From Mesorhizobium sp. B1-1-8 (lineage in GTDB: Bacteria > Pseudomonadota > Alphaproteobacteria > Rhizobiales > Rhizobiaceae), in contig NZ_CP083956.1 of assembly GCF_006442795.2 (NCBI RefSeq), positions 4,379,501-4,443,500 on the forward strand: DNA of 64,000 bases, given 5' to 3'. The number at the start of each line of letters is the position of its first letter. The first letter of the stretch is position 1. The notes beneath the pieces are model-generated. The model worked only from the letters and a program-made list of their open reading frames with translations. It did no database searches and had not been told where the DNA came from. A program made the position numbers and the translations under genes. Positions 48,449 to 55,205 of the stretch are shown piece after piece.

Positions 48449-48856
48449 TCAGGCGGCGCCTGGAGCACTTCGCCGTTTTGCGGAAACGGCGAAGCGCTCC
48501 ATCTCGTTGTTTTGACGCAATTCCGGACGGAAAACCGCTTCGCACTTTTCCTGGAATTGCTCAGGCGTCACGCCGATGAGTCGAACAAGTGCTGCTTCGG
48601 CGGCGGCACGGGTCAGCCCCGACACCGCCCTGCCCGTGGCGCGATCGAACAGGATGACGGTGCCGTCCTCGGTGCGGATACAGCTTGTGCCATCCAAATT
48701 GGGGGCCGGAGCCGTGGGAGGAGCGGCTCCGGCCGGTCCGGTGAACCGGGGTGCGGGCGGTTCGACCGGATCCGGGGCCAAAGCCCCGGAAAGCGTCCGG
48801 ACCGGGGAGGAGGACAATCCGGACGATGGGAAATCAAAAACGGGACGCGCGTTCAT
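48449..48856 (-). CDS. Hypothetical protein with repeat-derived C-terminus
   Basis: Encodes 135 residues. The N-terminal half is Pro/Ala-rich and disordered; the middle holds CIRTEDGTVILFDRATGRAV and a helix LTRAAAEAALVRLIGVTPEQ. The last ~35 residues (EKCEAVFRPELRQNNEMERF...) are translated from a dispersed rhizobial repeat (48463-48562), so the original end was overwritten. It overlaps the upstream Cro-like gene by 4 nt (ATGA). Function unknown. Confidence 0.6.
   Translation of the reverse strand: MNARPVFDFPSSGLSSSPVRTLSGALAPDPVEPPAPRFTGPAGAAPPTAPAPNLDGTSCIRTEDGTVILFDRATGRAVSGLTRAAAEAALVRLIGVTPEQFQEKCEAVFRPELRQNNEMERFAVSAKRRSAPGAA
48463..48562. repeat. Dispersed rhizobial repeat within a coding end
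   Basis: About 100 nt with the hairpin GCACTTCGCCGTTTTGCGG / AAACGGCGAAGCGC and the block GAATTGCGTCAAAAC on the minus strand. I recall this unit as very common in Mesorhizobium and Rhizobium intergenic DNA. Confidence 0.6.
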
Positions 48857-49128
48857 GCCGCCTCCCTTTGCGCGGCGCGACTGCCCGCCAGCCATTCACA
48901 GCTGATGCCGGCAATGGCCAGCCTGAGGCTCGCCGCCACCACATGCGGCCAATGCTCGGGAGCTATACGCTTGCGCCGGTGCATCTGGCGGGCCGCCTCG
49001 TAGCTGCAGCCGACATCGACGGCGAAGGCGCCGGTGCTAACCCAGCGGTCGATGGGTCCCGAGATATTCGTGGGCGACCCCGAAACGTTTGGGAGCGATG
49101 CGGAAATGCTTGCGGGTTGTTCGATCAT
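48853..49128 (-). CDS. Cro-like HTH protein of the divergent operon
   Basis: Encodes 91 residues. The region WVSTGAFAVDVGCSYEAARQ and MHRRKRIAPEHWPHVVAASL resembles the YdaS/carph-isopro Cro-like helix-turn-helix group (pattern I.P.HWP.vv.A). It is divergent from the S24 repressor, like cro against cI. The predicted -10 box ends 7 nt before the ATG, so the mRNA would be leaderless. It heads an operon: 48449-48856, the GcrA-like gene and the DUF6456-like gene. Confidence 0.65.
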   Translation of the reverse strand: MIEQPASISASLPNVSGSPTNISGPIDRWVSTGAFAVDVGCSYEAARQMHRRKRIAPEHWPHVVAASLRLAIAGISCEWLAGSRAAQREAA

Positions 49129-49134
49129 GCGCTA

Positions 49135-49163
49135 AGCGTACGTTATGTACGAAAGAGTCGCAA
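49135..49163 (-). promoter_or_regulatory. Promoter of the Cro-like operon
   Basis: On the minus strand TTGCGA (49163-49158), a 17-nt spacer and TACGCT (49140-49135). Operator O1 overlaps the -10 box and spacer, the same architecture as the promoter at 55151-55179. Confidence 0.65.
49136..49152. promoter_or_regulatory. Operator O1 (TCGTAC-N5-GTACGA type)
   Basis: GCGTAC-GTTAT-GTACGA: 17-bp inverted repeat with one mismatch, overlapping the Cro-like operon promoter. Confidence 0.8.
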
Positions 49164-49169
49164 GCGAAA

Positions 49170-49186
49170 TCGTACATCTTGCACGA
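49170..49186. promoter_or_regulatory. Operator O2 (TCGTAC-N5-GTACGA type)
   Basis: TCGTAC-ATCTT-GCACGA, centred 34 bp from O1; one mismatch from perfect symmetry. Confidence 0.8.
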
Positions 49187-49192
49187 TAATTT

Positions 49193-49209
49193 TCAGGCAT
49201 TTTGTACGA
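49193..49209. promoter_or_regulatory. Operator O3, half-site, at the repressor start codon
   Basis: TCAGGC-ATTTT-GTACGA keeps one good half-site and ends on the first base of the repressor ATG, so binding there could block the repressor's own expression. Confidence 0.6.
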
Positions 49210-49841
49210 TGATGGATTCACGGCACAGATTGCAGCAGGCGCGCGCCCAGGCCGGCTATGCCTCGCCGAGCGATGCCGCGCGGGCGCTTCGCGACATCAA
49301 CAAGAACACGCTGATCAGCCACGAGAACGGCAATCGGCCGCTGTCCCGCAAAGCGGCCGAGAAATACGGCCGCCTGTTCGGCGTCGATCCGGGCTGGCTC
49401 CTGTTCAATGCGGATGGCGCAGAGGCGGCGCCCGTCAACCTCACCCCCTCGCCCGTCACCGTCGACGTGCCGATCGTGTCATGGATCAGCGCCGGCGAAC
49501 TCGGCGGCCAGGAGGGCGTCGTCAACCTCTCCGACTATCCGACCATTCCGACCGCCGACCTCGAGGAGGGCGAGTGGATCGCGCTGCGCGTCGACGGGCC
49601 GTCGATGAACAAGATCTCGCCGCCGGATTCGATCATCTTCGTCAATCTCAGGGACAAGCGGCTGGTGACCAATGGCTGCTATGTGATTTCAGACGAGACC
49701 GGCCGGGCCACCTACAAGCGCTACCGCCCCAACGACACCCCGCCCTTCCAGCCCGCTTCCTATCTCGACATCCCGCCGCCCGCGCTCGAAGGCGCGATCA
49801 CGATCATCGGGCGGGTGAAGAGGTCGATGATCGATATGTGA
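49209..49841 (+). CDS. CI/LexA-like repressor with S24 autocleavage domain
   Basis: Encodes 210 residues. The N-terminal XRE-type HTH is LQQARAQAGYASPSDAARAL plus the recognition region INKNTLISHENGNRPLS. The C-terminal S24 peptidase domain has the Ala-Gly cleavage site in SWISAGELGG, the catalytic Ser in LRVDGPSMNKI and the Lys in GRATYKRYR. It is therefore predicted to self-cleave with RecA during DNA damage. The start MM has no SD, consistent with a leaderless mRNA. Operators lie upstream and at 55127-55178. Confidence 0.88.
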   Translation: MMDSRHRLQQARAQAGYASPSDAARALRDINKNTLISHENGNRPLSRKAAEKYGRLFGVDPGWLLFNADGAEAAPVNLTPSPVTVDVPIVSWISAGELGGQEGVVNLSDYPTIPTADLEEGEWIALRVDGPSMNKISPPDSIIFVNLRDKRLVTNGCYVISDETGRATYKRYRPNDTPPFQPASYLDIPPPALEGAITIIGRVKRSMIDM

Positions 49842-49848
49842 GAGCGTA

Positions 49849-50005
49849 ATCTCAGATGGCCGGTCTACCCTGCGCAGCTGCTGCGGAGGACGGGGCAGGC
49901 CAGAGGGGTCGCCGCGCATAGAGCGCCAGCCTCCTTCGGGTTGCGATAGGAGGACGTGCCGACCCTCTCTGTCGCCTTCGGCGACATGTCCCCTCAAAGG
50001 GGATA
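49849..50005. repeat. REP-A element, variant with GCAGCTGC insert
   Basis: A degenerate copy whose first inner block carries CGCAGCTGCTGCGGAGGACG, a variant also seen at 52725-52755. Confidence 0.8.
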
Positions 50006-51019
50006 TTATGCGCCTAAAAATTCATTGCTGAAATACGCCTCGAAATCCGGCCGCTCCTTCAGCGCCTTGCCCTCACCGTCCAGCAAGATGCCTGCACTGA
50101 ACAAATACCCGCCCATGGCCTCCACCTTCGCCTCGTCGATGGTGCCGATGGCGCCGGTCGCGCTCTTCAGGAAATGCCCTTCGTTCAGCGCCTTCAGCGA
50201 GGCGTGGACCAGCGCCGGGTTGGTGAGCGTGTCCTTGTTCGCCGCGACCAGCAGGTCGCCGGCTTGCCTCGGATGGTCGACGGCGAATTCATAGCCGCGC
50301 CGCGTTGCCTGGACGAAGGCCGCGGCCGCTTTCGGATTGGCCTCGAGGAAGGCGTTGCTGGAAGCGATGAAGGTGGTGTGCTCGTCGGGCACGCCGTAGT
50401 CGGCGTAGCGGAAGCTGCGCTGCTTCAGCCCTTTCAGCGCTGCCTCGACGCCCTCCCAGGTCGAGACTTCAAGCGTGAAATCGACCGCGCCGTTGGCCAG
50501 CGCCTCATAGGCCGAGGTGCCGAGCGTCACGGTCTGGAACTCGCCCTTGCCGCCGTCATGGCGGATGATGGTCTGTAACAGCGCGTTCTCCCAGGCGCTG
50601 CCGAAGCCGCCATAGGTCAGGCCGTCGAGATTTTTCGGGCTTCTGATCGCGGCACGATCGGCGTTGAAGACGACGCGGCCGGTCTCCGACTGGACGACGG
50701 CATAAACGGCCTTGAGGTCCGCGCCGGCGCTCTTCTGCGTAAACAGGCCGAGCGATCCGGAAATGCCGAAATCGGCGACGCGGCTGGCGATCAGCGTGCC
50801 GGAGCCGGTGTCGCCATAGGGCAGGATTTCGACGTCGAGCCCGGTATCCTTGTAAAAACCTTTGTCTCGGGCGACGAACAGGCCAACGTGGTTGGTGTTG
50901 ATCGTCCAGTCGAGCGCCACGGTTATTTTCTGCGGCGTGGCCGCCCTGGCGCGTCCGGGAAGCGGCAGGCCGGCGGCCAGCGTCAGAAGCAGCGCCTGGC
51001 GGCGGGTGAAATCAGTCAT
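50006..51019 (-). CDS. thiY: Thiamine-pyrimidine (HMP) ABC transporter binding protein, ThiY-like
   Basis: A 337-residue NMT1/THI5-like binding protein. A Tat-like signal (MTDFTRRQALLLTLAAGLPL) precedes the mature KITVALDWTINTNHVGLFVA, the pyrimidine-binding Trp region of THI5-like proteins; DTGSGTLIASRVADFGIS is also conserved. It would bind hydroxymethylpyrimidine or formylaminopyrimidine in the periplasm. The start overlaps the ATPase stop by 8 nt. The operon begins with a TPP riboswitch, which supports the vitamin B1 role. Confidence 0.88.
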   Translation of the reverse strand: MTDFTRRQALLLTLAAGLPLPGRARAATPQKITVALDWTINTNHVGLFVARDKGFYKDTGLDVEILPYGDTGSGTLIASRVADFGISGSLGLFTQKSAGADLKAVYAVVQSETGRVVFNADRAAIRSPKNLDGLTYGGFGSAWENALLQTIIRHDGGKGEFQTVTLGTSAYEALANGAVDFTLEVSTWEGVEAALKGLKQRSFRYADYGVPDEHTTFIASSNAFLEANPKAAAAFVQATRRGYEFAVDHPRQAGDLLVAANKDTLTNPALVHASLKALNEGHFLKSATGAIGTIDEAKVEAMGGYLFSAGILLDGEGKALKERPDFEAYFSNEFLGA

Positions 51020-51794
51020 GGTCATCTCCATTGGACGGTCGGGAAACGGTTTGCGGATCGGCGGCGCCAAGCAGCGTGTCGAGGATGCCGGCCTCGATGG
51101 CGGCGGCCTCGCGGGCGAGATCGGCGCGCCCGGTGCGGGGGCGCGGCAGCGGCACCGCGATTTCGCTGACGACGCGGGCCGGGCGGGCGGAAAACATATA
51201 GATGCGGTCGGAGAGCAGCACCGCCTCGCGTACGTCGTGGGTGATGAGCAGCGCCGTCCAGCGGTGGCTCTGCCACATGGCTTCCAGCCAGCGCTGCATG
51301 GAAGCGCGGGTCAGCGCATCGAGCGCGCCGAACGGCTCGTCGAGGAGAAGCATGTTGCGCTCCTGCACCACGGTGCGCAGCAAAGCCGCGCGCTGGCGCA
51401 TGCCGCCCGAGAGCTCGGCCGGCCAGGCGCGCTCGAAGCCGGCGAGACCGAATTCGGCAAGGAGCGGGGTAACGCGCTCGCGTGCCGCGCGGCGGCTCAT
51501 GCCCTGCACTTCCAGCCCCAGCGCCGCATTGTCGATGACGCGCCGCCACGGCATCAGCGCGTCGCGCTGCGGCATGAAGGCGAAGGGGCGGCCATCGAGC
51601 GGCGCGCCGTCGAAAAGCATCTCGCCCTCGCCTTTTAGTCCGCCGGTCAAAAGCTGGAACAGGGTCGACTTGCCGGCGCCGGATGGGCCGAGGATGGAGA
51701 CGAATTCGCTGGCGGCGACATGCAGCGAAATGCCGGCCAGCACTTCGAGCGTGCCGAAGCTTTTGCGCACGTCGCGGAGTTCTAGCCGCATCAT
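51012..51794 (-). CDS. thiZ: Thiamine-pyrimidine ABC transporter ATPase, ThiZ-like
   Basis: A 260-residue ATPase of the nitrate/sulfonate/taurine type. Walker A GPSGAGKST, Q-loop FMPQRDALMPW, signature ELSGGMRQRAALLRT, Walker B MLLLDEPFGALD and H-loop LLITHDVREAV are all intact. It powers pyrimidine uptake with ThiX and ThiY. Its start overlaps the permease stop by 4 nt. Confidence 0.9.
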   Translation of the reverse strand: MMRLELRDVRKSFGTLEVLAGISLHVAASEFVSILGPSGAGKSTLFQLLTGGLKGEGEMLFDGAPLDGRPFAFMPQRDALMPWRRVIDNAALGLEVQGMSRRAARERVTPLLAEFGLAGFERAWPAELSGGMRQRAALLRTVVQERNMLLLDEPFGALDALTRASMQRWLEAMWQSHRWTALLITHDVREAVLLSDRIYMFSARPARVVSEIAVPLPRPRTGRADLAREAAAIEAGILDTLLGAADPQTVSRPSNGDDHD

Positions 51795-52585
51795 TGCCGC
51801 GCCTCCGCCGAACGCTCCGCCTTACGGTCGCGGCCGGCTTTCTCCCAAGGCATGACGAGCCGCTGCAGCAGCACGGCAAGGCCGAACAGCGCAATGGTGA
51901 GGACCGAACTGACCGCGACGGCGGCAAGCACCAGATCGGGTCGAAAATTGTTCTTGGCGCTGAGCATATAGATGCCGAGACCCTTCGCCGCGCCGGCATA
52001 TTCGGCGAAGATCGCGCCGACCACAGCATAGGTGATGGAGATCCGCAGGCCGGCGAAGAAATAGGGCAACGCCGAAGGCAGGCGCGCCAGCCGGAAGATG
52101 CGCCAGCGCCCTGCCCCCATGGCGGCAAGCATCTGGGCAATCTCCTTCTCCGTGGCCGCATAACCCTCGACCAGCGCCACCATCATCGGGAAGAAGGTCA
52201 CGAGCGCCACCAGCAGGATCTTTGGCAGCAGGCCGAAGCCGAACCACAGCACCGCCAGCGGCGCGATCGCCACCAGCGGCAAGGTCTGGCTGGCGATCAG
52301 CAGCGGAAACAGCGCGCGGCGCAGCCGGGGGAGAAAATCGACCAGCGCCGAAAGGACGAAGGCAGCGATGAGTGAGCAGGCAAAGCCGGCCGATGTGGCG
52401 CGGATGGTGGGGATGGTGTTTTCGGCCAAGGCCTCGCGGTTCTGCCAGGCCTGCTCCAGCACGCGCGACGGCGCCGGCAGCATGGTCGGGGCGATGCCGC
52501 CATAGCGGGCGTAGAGCTCCCATGCGGTGAGGAGCAAGGCGAAAGCGAGGGCGGCGGGGGTGATTCTGGTGAGGGCGATGGTGAC
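51791..52585 (-). CDS. thiX: Thiamine-pyrimidine ABC transporter permease, ThiX-like, with disturbed 5' end
   Basis: The recognisable part is ~264 residues: an inner membrane BPD_transp_1 permease with about six helices and the EAA loop AAMGAGRWRIFRLARLPSAL. The coding similarity begins at TIALTRITPAALAFALLLTA, but no ATG, GTG or TTG lies there. A REP-A repeat abuts it at 52591. In-frame options are TTG 52537 (248 residues, cutting helix 1) or GTG 52693 inside the repeat (300 residues). The native start was probably lost to the repeat, leaving translation weak or re-routed. Confidence 0.8.
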   Translation of the reverse strand, partial: VTIALTRITPAALAFALLLTAWELYARYGGIAPTMLPAPSRVLEQAWQNREALAENTIPTIRATSAGFACSLIAAFVLSALVDFLPRLRRALFPLLIASQTLPLVAIAPLAVLWFGFGLLPKILLVALVTFFPMMVALVEGYAATEKEIAQMLAAMGAGRWRIFRLARLPSALPYFFAGLRISITYAVVGAIFAEYAGAAKGLGIYMLSAKNNFRPDLVLAAVAVSSVLTIALFGLAVLLQRLVMPWEKAGRDRKAERSAEARQ

Positions 52586-52590
52586 GGCCG

Positions 52591-52787
52591 ATCTCCCCCC
52601 TCGAGGGGGAGATGTCGCCGGAGGCGACAGAGGGGGTCGCCGCGCGTGAAGCGCCGACGTCGCCTGCGGCCGCAGAGGAGGTTGGCGCTCCACGGGCTGA
52701 GACCCCCTCTGGCCTGCCCGTCCTCCGCAGCAGCTGCGCTGCAGCTGCGGAGGGTGGACCGGCCATCTCCCCCTCGAGGGGGGAGAT
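52591..52787. repeat. REP-A element, long variant with GCAGCTGC insert
   Basis: A 197-nt copy carrying an extra nested palindrome (CCGCAGCAGCTGCGCTGCAG / CTGCGG) between ykoF and thiX. A second hairpin GTGGGGG-CGTCT-CCCCCAC lies at 52852-52870, so the ykoF-thiX gap (~350 nt) is all repeat or hairpin. Confidence 0.85.
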
Positions 52788-52933
52788 TCGCCCGCGTCGC
52801 GGCTTTCGCCAATCGCCGAAGGCGCCTCTCTCCCTTGTTGCAAGGGATCAGTGGGGGCGTCTCCCCCACGCGATGGGTTATTATACCAAACAGCCACGAC
52901 AAATCCTCGACGAATGAATGGCGCCTACGCGGC

Positions 52934-53542
52934 TCAAACCGCGGTCGGGCTATTCGCCGAAATCGTTATGTCGAGGGTCACATGCCCGGCGCCTGGGCCG
53001 AAGCGGCAGAAGGCTTCGTTCAGCGTGGCAAAGATCGCGCCGGCATCGCCGCGCAATTTGGTGCAGAAATGTTTCGAGCGCTCGTAGACGCCGGACTGTT
53101 TCAGGAAATCGATGCAGCCGTAGATCTCGTCCATGTGGTCGCCAGTGCCCATCACATAGAGCGAGAACTGCGCCGCCGCAGGCTGCCCGGTCGAGGGCGT
53201 CGCCTGCACGGCGCGGATTGCGGCCACCTTGCGCTCGTCGAGCGGGATCGTCGGCCCGCCGATCTCGTCGGAGCGGCAGATCGGATCGTCGGGCTCGCCG
53301 GGGCAGCCGCGCGAGATCGCCGCCGAGAGCACGCAATGCCTGCCGCTCCCGGCCGCCGCCACGAACAGGTCGCGCATGGCCGGGAACAGCACTTCCGGCG
53401 GTCCGACCAGCAAGGTCGAGATGTCGTCGGTCTCGATCCTGAGCCTGCCGCGGTAAGGATCGAGCGCGCCGAGCGCGCCAAGGATGACGCCGACGAAATC
53501 GTCGGTCATGGGATAAAGAGAAATCTGTGCGCCGGAAAACAT
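52934..53542 (-). CDS. ykoF: YkoF-like thiamine/HMP-binding protein
   Basis: A 202-residue YkoF-family protein with two related halves. The first contains GAQISLYPMTDDFVGVILGA; the second contains AAQFSLYVMGTGDHMDEIYG and IFATLNEAFCRFGPGAGHVT. These are the paired ligand-binding repeats that bind thiamine or hydroxymethylpyrimidine. It has no signal peptide and would act in the cytoplasm, delivering or sensing pyrimidine imported by ThiXYZ. First gene after the TPP riboswitch. Confidence 0.9.
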   Translation of the reverse strand: MFSGAQISLYPMTDDFVGVILGALGALDPYRGRLRIETDDISTLLVGPPEVLFPAMRDLFVAAAGSGRHCVLSAAISRGCPGEPDDPICRSDEIGGPTIPLDERKVAAIRAVQATPSTGQPAAAQFSLYVMGTGDHMDEIYGCIDFLKQSGVYERSKHFCTKLRGDAGAIFATLNEAFCRFGPGAGHVTLDITISANSPTAV

Positions 53543-53547
53543 GGCCC

Positions 53548-53640
53548 GCCTCGCTCCGCTGGTATTATCCAGATCAGCTTTAGGGTCCGAAGGCTTGCCG
53601 CCCCCATCTCAGCCCCGACCGTACGGAGCACCCCTGTGGA
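53548..53640 (-). promoter_or_regulatory. TPP riboswitch (THI element)
   Basis: On the minus strand the conserved THI blocks appear in order: CACAGGGGTGC, GGGGCTGAGATGGGGG, GACCCTAAAGCTGATCTGG and ATAATACCAGCGGAGCG, ending 5 nt before the ykoF ATG. Thiamine pyrophosphate would bind and, given the closeness to the start codon, probably hide the ribosome site. Confidence 0.95.
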
Positions 53641-53745
53641 TGAGCGGGTTAAAGCACTGTTCGCGGCATTGGGGAAGCGATTTTTGGAGGCATCGCGAGA
53701 AAGTGTCTGGGCCAGCGCCCTATGGTGCGACACTGGCGATTGGCG

Positions 53746-53900
53746 AATCTCCCTCCTTGAGGGGGAGATGGCCGGCAGGCCAGAGGGGGTCGCCGCGCGT
53801 GGAAGCGTCGACTTTCTCTTCCGCCCCAAATGGCGTCGCGTCAGGACGAAGCGACCCCCTCTGTCGCCTTCGGCGACATCTCCCCTCAAGGGGGGAGATT
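53746..53900. repeat. REP-A palindromic intergenic element
   Basis: Full copy upstream of the nucleotidyltransferase operators, 106 nt from the riboswitch 5' end. Confidence 0.9.
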
Positions 53901-53913
53901 ACTGAGCTCATCA

Positions 53914-53941
53914 TTATAAGATTTTCACCATTTTCTTATAA
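53914..53941. promoter_or_regulatory. 28-bp operator A, TTATAAGA-N12-TCTTATAA
   Basis: Perfect 8-bp arms separated by 12 nt, in an AT-rich pocket. The same structure recurs 59 bp downstream. Confidence 0.8.
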
Positions 53942-53972
53942 CACTCTTGAAATCCAATTCGATAGCGCGCAG

Positions 53973-54000
53973 TTATAAGAAAATTGTGGAATTCTTATAA
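53973..54000. promoter_or_regulatory. 28-bp operator B, TTATAAGA-N12-TCTTATAA
   Basis: Second perfect copy (arms extend to 9 bp), ending 30 nt before the nucleotidyltransferase ATG. Two identical sites suggest cooperative binding of a dimeric repressor. Confidence 0.8.
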
Positions 54001-54030
54001 CACATGGACCACCCCGGGGAGCGCGCCATG

Positions 54031-55116
54031 AAAACCATCGATCTCGCCTATCGCACCCTCTATGCCGAACTGGTTCAGCGCAGCCTCGACGCTTCGTTCG
54101 AGAGCGACTTTTCAACGGCGGGCAATTTCGTCCGCGTCCCCGTCAAGGGCCGCGACTACTGGTATTTCGAGGAGACTCGCCCGGTAAAGACCAGGCGCTA
54201 TGTCGGCCCGGCCGAGGACCCGGAGATCGCCAAACGGGTCGCGGCGTTCAAGCAGATCAAGGGCGACCTGAGGAGCCGCCGCAAGCTGGTCGCCACCCTT
54301 GTCCGCGACGCCGGCCTGACGGCGCCGGACATTTTCACCGGCGACGTGGTCGAGGCGCTGGAAAAGGCCGGGCTCTTCCGCCTGCGCGCGGTTCTGGTCG
54401 GCACCGTCGCCTTCCAGACCTATGCCGGGCATCTCGGTGTGCGGCTGCCCGGTGCTGCGCTGCAGACGGGCGATGCTGATTTTGCCCAGTTCCATTCGGT
54501 CTCGGCCGAGGTCGAGGACAGCCTGCCGCCGGTCATCGATGTGCTCAAGGCGGTCGATCCGACATTCCGCGAAATCCCGCACCGGACGGATGCCGGGCGC
54601 ACGACGCAGTTCGAGAACGCTTCCCGCTACAAAGTCGAATTCCTCACGCCGAACCGGGGCAGCGACGACCATGCGGATCGCGCAAGCCCGATGCCGTCGC
54701 TGGGGGGTGCCTCGGCGCAGCCCTTGCGCTTCCTCGACTTTCTCATTCGCGACCCCGTCAGGACGGTGCTGTTGCACCGTTCCGGCGTGCCTGTGCTGGT
54801 GCCGGCGCCGGAACGCTACGCCGTCCACAAGCTGATCGTCGCGGCGCGCCGCGAGCGGAGCGCCGCCGCCAAGCGGGAGAAGGACCTGCACCAGGCAAGC
54901 CTGCTGGTGGAGGCGCTGCGGGAAACGCGCCGGCAGGATGATCTCGCCTTCGCCTTCGCCGAAGCCTGGGCGCGCGGCGACAGCTGGCGCGACGCGCTGC
55001 GGAAGGGATTGCATCTGCTCGGGCCCGATCGGCATGAAATGGTTGAGCTGATTCTGGGAAAAGCGCTCGATGAAGCGCACATAGATCTCGAAGGCTTTAC
55101 GATGCGACTCAAATAA
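54031..55116 (+). CDS. GSU2403-family nucleotidyltransferase-fold protein
   Basis: Encodes 361 residues. The polymerase-beta-type NTase core has VLVGTVAFQTYAGHLG (about 118-133) and the paired acids TGDADFAQF (about 146-153). PERYAVHKLIVAARR is a later family motif. Relatives are poorly studied; some nucleotidyltransferase-fold proteins of this kind act in toxin-antitoxin or defence loci. ATG 54031 has GGGGAG at 7 nt; an ATG at 54004 directly after operator B is an alternative. Two operators precede it, and a repressor site follows the stop. Confidence 0.82.
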   Translation, partial: KTIDLAYRTLYAELVQRSLDASFESDFSTAGNFVRVPVKGRDYWYFEETRPVKTRRYVGPAEDPEIAKRVAAFKQIKGDLRSRRKLVATLVRDAGLTAPDIFTGDVVEALEKAGLFRLRAVLVGTVAFQTYAGHLGVRLPGAALQTGDADFAQFHSVSAEVEDSLPPVIDVLKAVDPTFREIPHRTDAGRTTQFENASRYKVEFLTPNRGSDDHADRASPMPSLGGASAQPLRFLDFLIRDPVRTVLLHRSGVPVLVPAPERYAVHKLIVAARRERSAAAKREKDLHQASLLVEALRETRRQDDLAFAFAEAWARGDSWRDALRKGLHLLGPDRHEMVELILGKALDEAHIDLEGFTMRLK

Positions 55117-55126
55117 AAGGGAGCAA

Positions 55127-55143
55127 TCGTCCAAATTGTACGA
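55127..55143. promoter_or_regulatory. Distal operator copy 1 (TCGTAC-N5-GTACGA type)
   Basis: TCGTCC-AAATT-GTACGA, one mismatch, centred 35 bp upstream of the next copy, matching the 34-bp O1-O2 spacing at 49 kb. Confidence 0.75.
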
Positions 55144-55150
55144 GCAGGCT

Positions 55151-55179
55151 TTGACAACTATTCGTACATAAGGTACGAT
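55151..55179 (+). promoter_or_regulatory. Near-consensus sigma-70 promoter of the 117-aa gene
   Basis: TTGACA (55151-55156), 17-nt spacer, TACGAT (55174-55179). A repressor operator fills most of the spacer and overlaps the -10 box, so bound repressor would exclude RNA polymerase. Confidence 0.8.
55162..55178. promoter_or_regulatory. Distal operator copy 2, perfect (TCGTAC-N5-GTACGA)
   Basis: TCGTAC-ATAAG-GTACGA, perfect 6-bp arms. It matches the operators beside the S24 repressor at 49.1-49.2 kb. Confidence 0.88.
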
Positions 55180-55205
55180 TTCCCCTTCTTTGAGGGGGAC
55201 GTCCT

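Noticed and set aside
49179..49207. TTGCAC-N17-TTGTAC as promoter of the S24 repressor
   Set aside because: Its predicted transcription start would fall inside the coding sequence, downstream of both ATG codons.
46971..49841. Intact prophage
   Set aside because: Only regulatory genes are present; no integrase, terminase, capsid, tail or lysis gene lies within reach.
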